A DNA stretch of 64,000 nt. Origin: Candidula unifasciata. Its lineage: Eukaryota; Mollusca; Gastropoda; Stylommatophora; Geomitridae. The stretch is taken from contig CAJHNH020000222.1 of assembly GCA_905116865.2 (NCBI GenBank), positions 381,501-445,500 of the forward strand, given 5' to 3'. Positions 31,650 through 42,922 of the stretch are shown here, in pieces. The position numbers and the translations under genes were made by a program. The notes below the pieces were generated by a model. That model was given only the letters and a program-made list of their open reading frames with translations, was not told the DNA's origin and searched no databases. Numbering within the stretch: the first letter of the stretch is position 1; the number at the start of each line of letters is the position of its first letter.

Positions 31650-32270
31650 TAAAGCAGGGGTGGGGCACATCCAGCTTGTGGCTATTTAAGACTCACAAAA
31701 TCATTTGGTCTGGTCCTACCATGGCAACCACAGTGAAATATTTTGACCCACTGTAAGTTAGTGGCATATCCTTTACAGGCGTCGCCAGCCCAGGCATTTG
31801 TTGACTGTTCGTGGGGTTTTGCTGGGCTGTTTTGCATTCCCTATTTTGCTGTCGCTTCTGAATAGTTAAAAGCTCGCCTTCTTCAGCATTCGGAGCCCTT
31901 AAAGTTCACTGCTGCAGATATTGCTCGCCTCCATCCTCTCTGTGATTTCTTAGGAACTCGTACCATTGTCAAAATCAATGCAAACTGTATACTGTCATCC
32001 ACAGCTGACTTTGGGCCCTAGTGTGTTGTAATTATGAAAATGTATTAATAACCTTTAAGCTACAGATAGCAGTAGACCCAACAAAGAAAGCCAATTTTCA
32101 ATTTGATAATTTTGTATGGATCCTGAAGTATGTTATCCAAAAAAACTTTGACTTAAAAACAAAAACAAAAAAACAGTTCTGCACCCCTGCAACCCCCAGA
32201 AAAAAGGTCAGGGGTGGGGAGGTCAATTTTAGCCTGTGGGTTCCGGGTCACATGGCTAGTGCCTGGAGTC
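31650..32270. other. possible further hAT debris
   Basis: AGCAGGGGTGGGGCACATCC near 31653 and GTCAGGGGTGGGGAGGTC near 32207 look like hAT terminal sequence, but I could not close an element between them. Confidence 0.3.
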
Positions 32271-32680
32271 TTTGATAGTAATACATTTGGGATTTTTGTG
32301 CATGATGTTGTTCCCCCTTTTGGTCATCTGCTGGGAAACATAGGACAGGAAAAGTGAATAAGTTTTATGTGTTGGAAAGTAATACTGGGTTTTTGTGCTG
32401 TTTTTGCATGAACTTTTATTGTTGGAGTAGTTTATGTGTTGTACTAGGTGATTTTTGTATTCTCTTCTGTTTTCTTCATTCGTATTTGCTTTGTAAAGGG
32501 TTTATGAAGTCTGCTATCCCAGTCCTAGCTTGCAATACAAAAGAATTAACTAGTACTTTAAGAGACAAATGTAGACTAAATTCATTAAATAATTTAAAAG
32601 TGGACTGTCAAGATTTTGGGACACAATATGAGCAAACATGAGCTTGAAGAAATATCACAGACTTCTTCATGTTCAACGGC
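32271..32680. other. no recognisable feature
   Basis: T-rich intron 5 sequence. A 95-codon chance frame (32354-32641) has no family resemblance. Confidence 0.4.
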
Positions 32681-33175
32681 TGTAAACTCTGGCACAAAGT
32701 TCTGGTTGTTTGTCCACTTCTGGACTTAAGTCTTGTTCCAGAAATTAAGATTTGCTTGCACATCCGTTCTACAGGTCTGGCTTATTTGAATGTAGACTGT
32801 TGGTTCCTTTGCTCGTGGGCGGATGTAGTCCAGCATTGAAGAAATCCCTTAATTCAGTGGCTCTCAACCTTCCTAAGGTGGCAATCTTTTAATACAGATC
32901 CTCATATTGTGATGACCCCTAACCATACAATTATTTTCGTTGCTACTTCATAACTTCAGTGATATGTGTTTTCCAATGGTCTTTGGCAACCCTGTAAAAG
33001 GGTAGTTCAACCCACAGAATGGTCGCGGCCCACAGGTTGAGAACCGCTGCCTTAGTTAGTCGACTCTTACAACATTCTTGTTAAGGAGGCAGTAGGTCTA
33101 TTCCTGTCTTTTTTACCTGCCATAGGGTCCCAAAACCCACATGGGGGTCCCAAAACCCACATGGGGGATCAGCCA
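32681..33175 (-). mobile_element. SINE-like family C copy split by SPIN
   Basis: The left part 32681-32854 (TAAACTCTGGCACAAAGTTC ... GAAGAAATCCCTTAATT) and right part 33050-33175 (TTAGTCGACTCTTACAACAT ... AACCCACATGGG) are contiguous in other C copies. The final GGGTCCCAAAACCCACAT is duplicated in tandem. Confidence 0.82.
32855..33049 (+). mobile_element. SPIN-like hAT MITE nested in SINE C, with TSD
   Basis: Starts CAGTGGCTCTCAACCTTCCT, includes TTATTTTCGTTGCTACTTCA and TGTTTTCCAATGGTCTT, and ends CACAGGTTGAGAACCGCTG. Flanks CCTTAATT and CCTTAGTT (32847-32854, 33050-33057) match at 7 of 8. The host SINE gives an empty-site reference, so the boundaries are firm. Confidence 0.92.
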
Positions 33176-33844
33176 GACAAAAAGTAGTACTAGTCAGCTT
33201 CACATGATCGCACTTGCAACAAATGAACATTGTGGCTAGAAAGCCTTCATCAGCGTATGATACAAATGGACAGCCATACAAACAAGAATGCACCAAATCA
33301 TTTAACTGTAAGTTGAAGTGCCTCACAGAAACATCTATAACACATCAGGAAAGAAGAAGTTGAGTCATATGTAAGGTTAAATAAGGGCCGCTTTAGCAAG
33401 AAGTACTGATCCATGTCGAATAAAACTGGGTGCAATTTAGTTAACTCTCTCATCTTTAGACCCATTATTTTTCTGTAAGGGTTATGGTAACACCTGGCAA
33501 GGAAATAAAAAAGTCAACACTGTTTCCTCAAAAAAAGCCCATGTCTTACATTAATTGTTACAAAAAAACACACACAAAAATAGGGTTTATTTTTCTGGGA
33601 ATATATCCCCAACCCCCAGATTTACAAAAAATCGAAATTTTTTTCATGAATAGAATTCTACACTTATTCAAATACAGCCATGTCTTCTTCGGGAACATCA
33701 TCATAACTCTCCAAATCTGTACCTTGAATTATGAAGCACTTCTGTTAATTACCGAGTGCACACCAGTGTGGTCTGTACTCTGACTGGCCATTGTGGCAAC
33801 AAGTCTCATTCTAGCTGATGATATTGTCCACGGCTTAGTTTTGG
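33176..33844. other. no recognisable feature
   Basis: Intron 5 sequence, nothing supported. Confidence 0.4.
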
Positions 33845-34312
33845 GGTAGGGCTTATATAAAAAAAAAATTCTGGAAAAATCATGCTAGGGCTTATATTTT
33901 GGGGTAGGTCTTATATTTTAGGGTAAGGCTTATATTTTGGGGTAGGTCTTATATTTTAGGGTGAGGCTTATATTTTGGGGTAGGTCTTATATTTTAGGGT
34001 AATGCTTATATTTTGGGATAGGTCTTATATTTTAGGGTAAGGCTTATATTTTGGGGTAGGTCTTATATTTTAAAGTAAGGCTTATATTTTGGGGTAGGTC
34101 TTATATTTTAGGGTAAGGCTTATATTTTGGGGTAGGTCTTATATTTTAGGGTAAGGCTTATATTTTGTGGTAGGTCTTATATTTTAGGGTAAGGCTTATA
34201 TTTTGGGGTAGGTCTTATATTTTAGGGTAAGGCTTATATTTTGGGGTAGGTCTTATATTAAAAACATTCTTTGGGGCTTATATTTTGGGCTAGGTCTTAA
34301 TTTCTGGAAAAC
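33845..34312. repeat. 38-bp minisatellite (two 19-bp half units), about 11 copies
   Basis: GCTTATATTTTGGGGTAGGT alternates with CTTATATTTTAGGGTAAG. The flanks TTCTGGAAAAATCATGCTAG and TTTCTGGAAAACCCAGCATG are similar on both sides, suggesting that the array sits inside a small repeated element. Confidence 0.93.
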
Positions 34313-34647
34313 CCAGCATGTAGTGATTTATTTGGTATAAAATGAATGAAGAAATTAAGAGTTAACTGTAGTCATTGATCTGTGGGAGAATACTTGCTTG
34401 GCAATGAAATTATTGTGTTTGTTTTATGTGTGACCCTTGCACCATAATCTGTTTCTTATTGTTCTGGTTTATATTTGTTTTATTTCTTCAGCTCAGTTCA
34501 TTTTTTTGTGTTACCATTTTTTGTCCTGATTAGATATATATTTAATTTCTGCAAAGCATAAGTGCTAAAGAACAAACTTTGGATAAAATAAAAATAGAAC
34601 TACTGCCCCTCTAAGAAGCATATAGTAAAAGTTGACTAATTAGGTGT

Positions 34648-34831
34648 ATGTATGTAAGTTGTACCCCACCAGGACATCACACAAGCGATAAACACTAGGT
34701 GACACAGAGTGCCACCATGCGGATGGGGAGGTCCCGGAAACCCTGATCAGCTGTTAGGCCATATTTATGGCCCAGCTATATTTAGGGCTCCCAGTGGGGG
34801 TGTCAAAATAAAAAAAATTGCACCCCACAAG
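34648..34831 (+). repeat. dispersed repeat L, copy 2
   Basis: CAGGACATCACACAAGCGAT, AGTGCCACCATGCGGATG, CAGCTGTTAGGCCATA, AAAAAAATTGCACCCCACA, as at 24976-25170. Confidence 0.65.
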
Positions 34832-34834
34832 GGG

Positions 34835-35058
34835 GCGGGGGGGGGGGGTGAATTGTATATAATAGGTGACTTTCCTTCAGTCAGGCATTACCTGAGAGGC
34901 AGGAACCAACTGTCTACTTAAAAATAAGCCAGATCTGTGAAACAGACATGCATGAAAAACTTCGAATCTGGAAGAGGGCTGAAGTTCAGAATGGAAAAGA
35001 CAACCAGAACTTCCTGGCCATATTTTACAGCCTGTAAAGGCGAAGAAGAAGAAGAACA
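34835..35058 (+). mobile_element. SINE-like family C copy
   Basis: After a G-rich run: TCAGGCATTACCTGAGAGGC, AAATAAGCCAGATCTGTG, CAACCAGAACTTCCTGGCC and the tail GGCGAAGAAGAAGAAG. Confidence 0.75.
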
Positions 35059-35324
35059 AAAGAACATACTCTGTTATTCAAGAATTGAGAACATGTTATG
35101 TTGGTCCACGTAACATCCTGCTCCCAGTGTGGTTTTTATGAGTGCCATTCCTTTTCTCTTATCCCTGAAATATTTTCAAATTGTAACATTCTTAAAAATA
35201 AAAGTAAAATTACGCCAGTAAAACACTCCCTGATAAGACCTAAATCAGCAGGAATAACTTTACAGAGAACAGTCTGGCAAATTGAAGAAGTAGCTTTAAG
35301 GTGATAGACATGCACATTAGCGCA

Positions 35325-35375
35325 CTCGATAAGAATATGGACTGCACGATAGCTTTCATAAAGGCTTTAAAATCC
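35325..35375 (+). pseudogene. short LINE tail fragment
   Basis: AAGAATATGGACTGCACGAT / AGCTTTCATAAAGGCT is virtually identical to 28185-28222 (the NMDCTIAFIKA segment), which points to a recent shared source. Confidence 0.6.
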
Positions 35376-36106
35376 AGCTGCAACTCGCTGCAGCCCACGG
35401 TCGGTGTTCGAAACCGGGCGGTTCCCGGGGTTCACCCAGCCTCTAGGAATTGGGTAGCAGTGTTGACACTCTGGAGTAAATGGAGGAACGTCACTGTAGC
35501 TACAGAGTTACGTGCGAACGGCGTCACAGGCGGACAGTTTCTTATCAGCTGTCCGTACTGGTGGCTGATCACCTGTGGTTTATAACTGTGTGCAATGACG
35601 CTGGTTCACATCTCCAGACTTTACCTTTTTACTTTTAGACATGTTGTCATTTTGGGGGTGGGGAGGGGGGGGGGGGGGTGAAAATCCAAACCTGCACAGT
35701 TCAAACGGCCCTAAATTCTCACCTCTAAGACACTCCCATCCCATGCCCCCTCCCTCTTTCTGTGCCACCTTTAAGAGTAGTATATTTTAAATTTGAAGTC
35801 TTCATTAGCTGCTGAAGATGAGGACTGAGTGCTTTTGGGAATGTCCCAAGTGCTTTGATTATAGTTGTTAGCTCAATACACACACAAACACAAAAAGATA
35901 TGTACAGTCTGTCTTCAAAATTATGTTACCACTTTGTTATACATTCCATTATTGTTTGGTTTGGTTTGGTTATGTTCTTAACTTTGAGCGGCACCATATT
36001 CCCCTTTTATACGTGTTCACATTTTCCTTTTGTTGCCTTGTTTTCCTGCTTATGTTCACACCCTTTATTTTGTTTCCGACCCCATTTACCCCACCCCGCT
36101 GAGCAG
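35376..36106. other. end of intron 5
   Basis: Includes a GC-rich block (35390-35560), a G-run (35653-35678) and an RNase H-tail-like AGCTGCTGAAGATGAGGACT (near 35810). The polypyrimidine tract for exon 6a (TTTACCCCACCCCGCTGAGCAG) closes it. Confidence 0.45.
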
Positions 36107-36235
36107 ATGTTTAGGGCGATTACCAAACTGGCCCTGGACGCCAAGAAAAAGCAGCAGCGGGAGGCACAGAGAGCCAATGACAACACGATACAGCTGGGCT
36201 CAACGAAATCGGCAAAGAAGAAAAAATGTTGCTAG
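36107..36235 (+). CDS. Rab35: Rab35 alternative terminal exon 6a
   Basis: Acceptor CGCTGAGCAG, phase 0. Encodes MFRAITKLALDAKKKQQREA, QRANDNTIQLGSTKSAKKKK and CC, then TAG (residues 160-201). The first dozen residues complete helix 5 of the GTPase. The rest is the hypervariable tail with a polybasic KKKK before the C-terminal Cys-Cys, which is doubly geranylgeranylated in Rabs and anchors them to membrane. The total of 201 aa equals vertebrate Rab35. A 31-bp minisatellite begins 45 bp after the stop. Confidence 0.93.
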   Translation: MFRAITKLALDAKKKQQREAQRANDNTIQLGSTKSAKKKKCC

Positions 36236-36280
36236 CATGGATTGTTTGCTTAGAATGTAATCCTTTTTGTAGTATAGTTT

Positions 36281-37210
36281 ATCCTTTGTTGTTTGATTGG
36301 TGTTATATTTTATCCTTTGTTGTTTGATTGGTGTTATATTTTATCCTTTGTTGTTTGATTGGTGTTATATTTTATCCTTTGTTGTTTGATTGGTGTTATA
36401 TTTTATCCTTTGTTGTTTGATTGGTGTTATATTTTATCCTTTGTTGTTTGATTGGTGTTATATTTTATCCTTTGTTGTTTGATTGGTGTTATATTTTATC
36501 CTTTGTTGTTTGATTGGTGTTATATTTTATCCTTTGTTGTTTGATTGGTGTTATATTTTATCCTTTGTTGTTTGATTGGTGTTATATTTTATCTTTTGTT
36601 GTTTGATTGGTGTTATATTTTATCTTTTGTTGTTTGATTGGTGTTATATTTTATCCTTTGTTGTTTGATTGGTGTTATATTTTATCTTTTGTTGTTTGAT
36701 TGGTGTTATATTTTATCCTTTGTTGTTTGATTGGTGTTATATTTTATCCTTTGTTGTTTGATTGGTGTTATATTTTATCCTTTGTTGTTTGATTGGTGTT
36801 ATATTTTATCCTTTGTTGTTTGATTGGTGTTATATTTTATCTTTTGTTGTTTGATTGGTGTTATATTTTATCTTTTGTTGTTTGATTGGTGTTATATTTT
36901 ATCCTTTGTTGTTTGACTGGTGTTATATTTTATCCTTTGTTGTTTGATTGGTGTTATATTTTATCCTTTGTTGTTTGATTGGTGTTATATTTTATCCTTT
37001 GTTGTTTGATTGGTGTTATATTTTATCCTTTGTTGTTTGATTGGTGTTATATTTTATCCTTTGTTGTTTGATTGGTGTTATATTTTATCCTTTGTTGTTT
37101 GATTGGTGTTATATTTTATCCTTTGTTGTTTGATTGGTGTTATATTTTATCTTTTGTTGTTTGATTGGTGTTATATTTTATCTTTTGTTGTTTGATTGGT
37201 GTTATATTTT
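36281..37210. repeat. 31-bp minisatellite, 30 copies, after exon 6a
   Basis: Unit ATCCTTTGTTGTTTGATTGG / TGTTATATTTT. From the unit start at 36281 to the next at 37211 is exactly 30 periods. The few variants are mostly ATCT for ATCC and one GACTGG. Because it starts 45 bp after the stop codon, it would be transcribed in the 6a 3'UTR or the intron before 6b. Confidence 0.97.
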
Positions 37211-37295
37211 ATCCTTTATTTGATATGTTTTATTTTTTTAATCCTTTGTTGTTTGATTTGAAGTTTGAGATTTTGTGTTCATTATTATCATTGTG

Positions 37296-37590
37296 TGGGT
37301 TCCATGGCTCCATTGTGGGAGTTTGGTGGGGGGGGGGGGGGGGAATAGACCCGCTGCCCCCAACAGGCTTGTCGTGAAAGTAACCTAATCAGTGGTGTCT
37401 CCTTCGAAGTCAGAGTTCATCTGCACTGAGAGGCATTTAACCAACAGTCTGCATACAAATAAGCTAGCTCTGTAAAATGGACCTGCACACAAAACTCAAG
37501 ATCTGAAATAAGACTGAAGTCCAGAAGTGGACAAACAACCAGAACTTTCTACCGGAGTTTTCAGCCGGGGAACGCAAAGAACAAGAAGGG
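37296..37590 (+). mobile_element. SINE-like family C copy
   Basis: GTGTGGGTTCCATGGCTCCA, a G17-like run, AATAGACCCGCTGCC, CTTCGAAGTCAGAGTTCATC, AGAACTTTCTACCGGAG, and the tail GAACGCAAAGAACAAGAAG. Confidence 0.8.
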
Positions 37591-38519
37591 TTTATTATTG
37601 TAAATTATAATCAGAAGGAGGCTTGCTTTAGCAGTATAAATAACAAGTAAAGTAAAGAATACTTTTCATGTCAGTGGTGAAATGGGCATATGATGCTCGA
37701 CTCATATTTGTGTAGCTTAATAATTGATCTTTCCCTGATGTGTTATGTGGTCAGCATCACACTAGTTGCCTCCACTTCTCAGGATTTTACCCGCTACTCA
37801 TTTAGGTTTGGTCAAATTGTAAGCCAGTGTTATTTTGGAGAAGAGAAAAATCTGACTTAGATTCCGATTTGAACGCTAGATCTTTGGGCCAGCAGGCAAA
37901 CTTGTAGGCACTACGCGACTGTAGCTCTTGCTTTAGCAGTAGACAGGTTAAATAGTAAAAAGAGCACTGTGGCACAACATCAACAAGCATTTACATTTAA
38001 ACCGCAGTGCGTTACTCATAATTTATAATAATTATCATTTTTGTATCATCCTTTGCTGAACGTTGTTTTTATCACAGCATGCTGTAAAGCCACTCAGTAC
38101 CTTACCCACTTTTTTGCTGATTAACTCTTATAGCAAGGGTGTCCTTAAATTCCTGTCCGATCCCTACCTGTTCTTCCAGAAACCATACTCTTCGTTTTCT
38201 CCAAGCATTTTGATGTTAAACAGGACTGAAGTATTTTGATTTAAAAAAACAACACGACAGTACTGTCTATGAGTCTGCTATGTTCAGATCAAGAGAAATG
38301 TTGAATATTTTTCTTGGTCCATGTATGACAAGTATATACATTTAAACCACAAGTGAAAGTCCTGAGAACATTCATTTTCTCTGTTTACAGTATGCAAATA
38401 TGAGCCATGGACCATATTACAAACACTAAAGAAGAAAATCAGTACTTTTGAGCTTAAATGTTACAGGAAGATTCTTAGCTTATTGCAGACCAAGTGTTTG
38501 CTGTAAAACGTCACAGAGA
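37591..38519. other. mostly unassigned; one tRNA-like SINE trace
   Basis: Around 37850-37925 the minus strand has GTTCAAATCGGAATC with an upstream GAGCTACAGTCGCGTAGTG, reminiscent of a tRNA-derived SINE head. The rest is unassigned. Confidence 0.35.
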
Positions 38520-38830
38520 GGAGTTATAGTCTCCTGTGTATGACTAGTTGCATAGTTTGTGTTAATGTCATTTTGTGTTTCTCTTGTGTCTCTTTTGCTG
38601 CCTTCATCCATCTCTTTCCTGGTTGGCCTCTTGCCTTGTAGCTTGCTGTTCTTGTTTAGTACACTTCAACTGCTGGCTGATTTTCTTCAGTTCTGGCCAG
38701 ATGGCCAAACCATTTGATTCTTTGATGTTCTGTTAAATCATTTACCGTTTCTGTGCCTACCATTGTTCCTAGTTCTTAACTGGTGACTGTCTCTTCTGGT
38801 TTTTCTCGCAACATTTCTTATACATCTCAC
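38520..38830 (-). pseudogene. LINE ORF2 C-terminal remnant
   Basis: The + strand text CCATCTCTTTCCTGGTTGGC corresponds on the minus strand to the GRPxKRWMK segment, and GATGGCCAAACCATTTGATT to the NQMVWPSGQN-type WxGHLxR region. Same class as 7350-7760. Confidence 0.55.
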
Positions 38831-38839
38831 ACCTTCCTG

Positions 38840-39180
38840 ATTTTCTAAATGATCTGAACATCCAGGAGGACTGGATCATAAACACCATAAATTCTTATAA
38901 ACTGAAATACTTTGGCCATTTTAAATGCCATACTGTTTTGAGTAGTCATCATCATCTTGAAGTAGGTCTTTGGCAGAGCATTGCTCTCATCACAGCCCTC
39001 ATAAAAGAAACTCAGTCTCTGGCCTGATTTCCCTGCCTCCTGCACTTTCCTACCCAATGTGTCACTTATATCCTGTGTCCGTCTTCACGATGGTCGACCC
39101 CTGCCCCTCTTTCCTGATACCATGCCTTCTGCTAATATTTTTTGCCATCCACTGTGGCACTTGATATTTTCTTTCTTAAA
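38840..39180. pseudogene. two opposed LINE C-terminal fragments
   Basis: The + strand at 38846-38935 reads DLNIQEDWIINTI... and LKYFGHFK. The - strand at 39170-38945 reads KVQEAGKSGQRLSFFYEGCD ESNALPKT. Both halves belong to the type seen intact at 23115-23810, so an inversion or two insertions split it near 38943. Confidence 0.65.
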
Positions 39181-39414
39181 GACAGCAAAGGATAATACAT
39201 TTTGATAATGATGATGATGACTGTTAATTAGAATAGTTTTGCCTTTGTGGTTTACATGTATATACCTGTCGTACCCTTATTTACTTAACTGGTACACATA
39301 TATATAAGTAGTCTCTTTATTATTTAGATTTAATTGTATATATTTGCGGACATCAATCAGGCTGTAGTGCTGTTTTTTTCCTTTCTTTTTTAATTAGATA
39401 ATTATTTATAATGA

Positions 39415-39750
39415 AGTTTTAGTTTGTTGGATAGGTGTGCTTCTCATATTTTGTTATGCCGATCTTATCTCCCAAGTCTATCATTCTAGCGAGTGATGTG
39501 GATTCACTACCCCCAAAGTCTTCCACCCTTCCTATTTCTCTGAGGCCATTAATAATATCAGCATGATCCATAGGTTGACCGTCGGTAGTGACAGCAGATC
39601 CAGCCAACGGATCAGCTCTTTTATTTCTATCGTTGCTCTCGTGTCCCAGCACGAAAATAAAGTTGACTCCTTGCACAGTGGACTTCTGTAACGATTTAAT
39701 CCATTGCCTTCTCGCCGATCGTGCCTGAGTCCTCCGACTCATGCTCATTG
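39415..39750 (-). pseudogene. LINE RNase H-domain remnant
   Basis: A minus-strand open frame of 109 codons contains GVNFIFVLGHESNDRNKRAD, PLAGSAVTTDGQPMDHADII and LREIGRVEDFGGSESTSLAR. This matches the VxGHxGxxGNExADxLAGxA signature of RNase H, with the catalytic-region Gly and Asp retained but the upstream part lost. Confidence 0.78.
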
Positions 39751-39964
39751 AATCACTGCGTACATACGCACGAGTGTAGTTTTAGGTTTCGAGCCACGCG
39801 AACGCTTGCGTTACTGCCATCACCTCCATCGTCATGGAGAAGGCACTGTTGACTTCTTAGATTGTTCTGCCCGCTGAGGGTGCTGTGTATAATTAAGTGT
39901 ATGTATATTTGAATAGTCATATCCAGATCATTAATTAGCAAATTGTTTATAGTTAAATGTTTAT

Positions 39965-40250
39965 ATGAGGTGTCTGTGGTTCAGGGGTTACAAGCGGGGT
40001 TTGTAATTCAGAATACCAAGCTCGATTCAGCTGCAGCATCACACAACATCACGTTGAGTTCACAATGGTGTGGAGTGCATCAGCATCTGTGGCTTAGATG
40101 TTGTCAACATGCTTCTAACTGTGAGTTGCTGTGTTCGATCCCAGCTGCAGGGGATTCAGCAGCGATCACGTCAGTCTTTCGTTGGATTCAGTTGTATCGA
40201 GAACCGATGATTTGGAAAGCAGTGGCAAATTACTGAATGTAAAATAGTCT
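39965..40250 (+). mobile_element. SINE family G (tRNA-like head), tandem heads
   Basis: Two heads follow each other: TCTGTGGTTCAGGGGTTACA (39975) and TCTGTGGCTTAGATGTTG (40087), the second with B-box-like GTTCGATCCCAGCTGC. The body continues GATTTGGAAAGCAGTGGCAA ATTACTGAATG. Confidence 0.65.
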
Positions 40251-40423
40251 GATGAATTCGAAAACCGTTTTTTATAAATGCATTTTTTGTAGAGCACTGA
40301 CTGTTCAGACAGCAGTATCAAACTACTGAATATAGAATTTCCTAATAAAAGCCACCAGCATCCAACAGATGCTATTGATTTGCAACATTCTATAAATAAT
40401 ACAAAACTCATTAAAAATAAAAA

Positions 40424-40462
40424 ATAAAAATATATATATATATATATATATATAAATATATT
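40424..40462. repeat. (TA)n microsatellite
   Basis: ATATATAT run with flanking A-rich sequence. Confidence 0.85.
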
Positions 40463-40529
40463 TGAGGCATGAGCACATGAAACCTATGCCATTGTACAAC
40501 TATAAATCCATTCCGTGGCTCTGTTTTGG

Positions 40530-40750
40530 AGGAAGCAATAGCACCTCTGCCCTTTATAAAGTTAGGTTGTGTACCCTTTACAGGACGTTGCAGAACCAAC
40601 CCCAGTATGTTTTGGCTGTTATGGTTTTTCTAGGCAAATTTACGTCCAGTAGTTTGCCATTGCTTTCTGATTGTTGTAAAAAGGCGACCTATTACAAGTT
40701 TGCTGAAATTGGATGTACTGATGCAGATATCTTCGCTTAGATGTTAGCCA
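40530..40750 (-). mobile_element. SINE family G copy
   Basis: Minus orientation: GTACCCTTTACAGGACGTTG, CAGAACCAACCCCAG, TTTTTCTAGGCAAATTTACG, CAGTAGTTTGCCATTGCTTT. Confidence 0.7.
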
Positions 40751-40859
40751 CGGCATGAAAACTGCGTTTTTAAGGGTAAATACAGAAGAAGATGAAGAAG
40801 GAGACCGTAGCAGTCACTTGTGGGTAGGAAATGCATTTAACGTCTTCAATTATTCATGA

Positions 40860-41045
40860 AGCCCTCATATGGACATCAAAAGAGAAAAGAAAATAAGAGA
40901 GACCTTGCATAGAAGCATCAGCAAGGAATGCCCAACCATGGGCCTAATGAACATCCAAGACCTAAAACAGGTGGCAAGGAACCGCCAGACATGGGATGCT
41001 GTGACCTCTGCCCTATGCGCCGCCCTAGGCTCAAGAGGAAAGACT
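40860..41045 (+). pseudogene. LINE ORF2 C-terminal remnant (WR-type)
   Basis: The frame ends TMGLMNIQDLKQVARNRQTW, DAVTSALCAALGSRGKTN, then stop. Same class as 10570-10960, with the terminal NRxxWxxxxSALCA pattern intact. Confidence 0.7.
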
Positions 41046-41820
41046 AACTAACTAATGATTCAGTATGTCTCATGAGGTGGTTAACCATACATGAAGATGG
41101 AGATATTAAATCTGTATGCAGGATCTTTTAGGTTTTCAGACGATAATTTAAAAAGAATAAAGAAGAAATTGCCTATAAAAATGTGTTAGTTTGTTCATTA
41201 ACTAATAGAAAAACTGTAAATTTATAAAAAATTAGCAAAGTTAACAATAAATAATTTGCTGGCAGAGTAGTTAGAGAACACTGGACTCCTAATGCCGGAA
41301 ATAGATTTGAACTCTTGGTAAGATGGTGTCGATTAAAAGAAGATTTTCTCATGTCAGGGAAAAAAAAAAAGCATCAGCCATGTGCGTGCATTTCATGGGG
41401 ATTGCTTTAGTCACACAGCCCTCAATCTTCAGGATTAAACCTCTCCCCTTTCTACATCCCCCCCCCATCCCCAAGTTGTAAATATAGACATTACAGAAAT
41501 AGACAGGCAGTAAGTATCAGGCCTCTCCCTCCCCGTCTCCCCTTTCTAACCCTCCCCCCCCCCACCCCTCTCCCCAGTAAATTTAAGCATTACAAAATAG
41601 CAATATATGTCAGGTTTGTGTTGCAACTGCTGCACTGCTTGTCTGTGGATCACTAGTTTTATTACCACTCTTCTTGTTTTAAAGTTTTGTTTTAAATATC
41701 ACCCTGTTGACATTGTTGCTGCGGCTGAGGAGAAATGTATACCTGACCATGTGTACATGCATGACGTTTTGATGACTCAACACAGTGGCTTGTTTTCTAC
41801 AAATTTCATAACCTGTTATG
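41046..41820. other. unassigned; C-runs
   Basis: A tRNA-like fragment near 41263-41330 (GCAGAGTAGTTAGAGAACAC, GATTTGAACTC), an A-run, and two CCCTCCCC-rich patches (41455-41475, 41520-41575). Confidence 0.4.
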
Positions 41821-41821
41821 G

Positions 41822-42030
41822 TTAGGTTAATTGCGTATCCTTTACAGGACGTTGCAGAACCAACCTTAACAGACCCTGGCTGTTGTGTGGCTTTTCTAGG
41901 CAAATTTCATCCAGTAGTTTGCCATTGCCTTCTGTGCGGTCGGCTTTTTTAATACCACTGTCGAAACCAACGCAAGACGCATGGCCTGTAGCTTGGATCC
42001 CGGCATTACGAAGCGTTCGCATCGACTTAG
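41822..42030 (-). mobile_element. SINE family G copy, near full length
   Basis: Minus orientation: GCGTATCCTTTACAGGACGT, AGTTTGCCATTGCCTTCTGT, TTAATACCACTGTCGAAACC, GCTTGGATCCCGGCATTACG, ending in the head complement CGACTTAGCCACAGAG. Confidence 0.78.
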
Positions 42031-42086
42031 CCACAGAGCCGACTACCTGTTATGCACTTTTCTAAATAACCGATGATGTACGGCAG

Positions 42087-42260
42087 GGCTATTTAGCTGG
42101 CGGCCCACAGGCTAAACCTGACCCGCATAGGTCTAGCAAGTGGCCCGCGGATCACCTGTCAGTTATGTTAATGATCTTTCTGTGCTGGGACTGGGGCTTT
42201 TGGTCCGCGACAATCCCCATTTGTCAGAATGTTGGTCCCTGGGTAAAACTAATTGAATGG
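42087..42260. mobile_element. hAT-like MITE family D copy
   Basis: CAGGGCTATTTAGCTGGCGG, GTGGCCCGCGGATCACC, TGTTGGTCCCTGGGTAAAAC, TAATTGAATGGCC. The right end is eroded. Confidence 0.6.
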
Positions 42261-42740
42261 CCATTATGCACTTGGTGTTCCATCCCTCCTCACAGTGCAA
42301 TATAACACTATCGTTTGGAAAGGCGGAAAGACGCCAGTGAAACCTATGGTGTCATTTCACTGGTTTGAGACGAATTCTTTTGTATTCCTTGGTTGTGGAT
42401 TGCAAGCTGTACAAAAGACATGGCTAACAAAGACACTTTTTAGAGGTGCCTAGTTGGTCATGTATCTTAGTAAACTTGTTTTCACAGCGAGGCACATTTG
42501 TCAGTTGCAAGTGACAGGTTGGGTTCCTTGCACAGCAACTATAACGTTCACATTTTATGTTGTCTAGTGTGTCTTTCTTTCTTTCTTCTTTCTATAAGTG
42601 CTGATGAGTACATTGTCTGTTTATTATTAGTCCCAGGTTTGGCAATTTATGAGTCACTGTGTATTTTGGCCTTTCTCACTTTGGACATCTCGCATGGCAT
42701 AGATGCATGAAAGCAAACCAAATACTGGAATAACATAGTA

Positions 42741-42922
42741 CAGGGCTGTTCAACTAAGTTTGCCTAGGGACCAACATTTTAAAAATGGAGATTGTCAAAG
42801 GCCTGAGCCCTATCATAGAAAGATAGTTAATACAATACAACTGGCTATGATCCACGGGCCATTTACTAGGCCTCCATGAGCCAGATTTGGCCTATGGGCT
42901 GCCAGTTGAATAGTCCTGCAAT
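42741..42922. mobile_element. hAT-like MITE family D copy, both ends
   Basis: Starts CAGGGCTGTTCAACTAAG and ends CAGTTGAATAGTCCTG as inverted repeats. The interior AATACAACTGGCTATGATCC / ACGGGCCATTTACTAGGCC is shared with 23917-24108 and 48620-48755. Confidence 0.72.
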
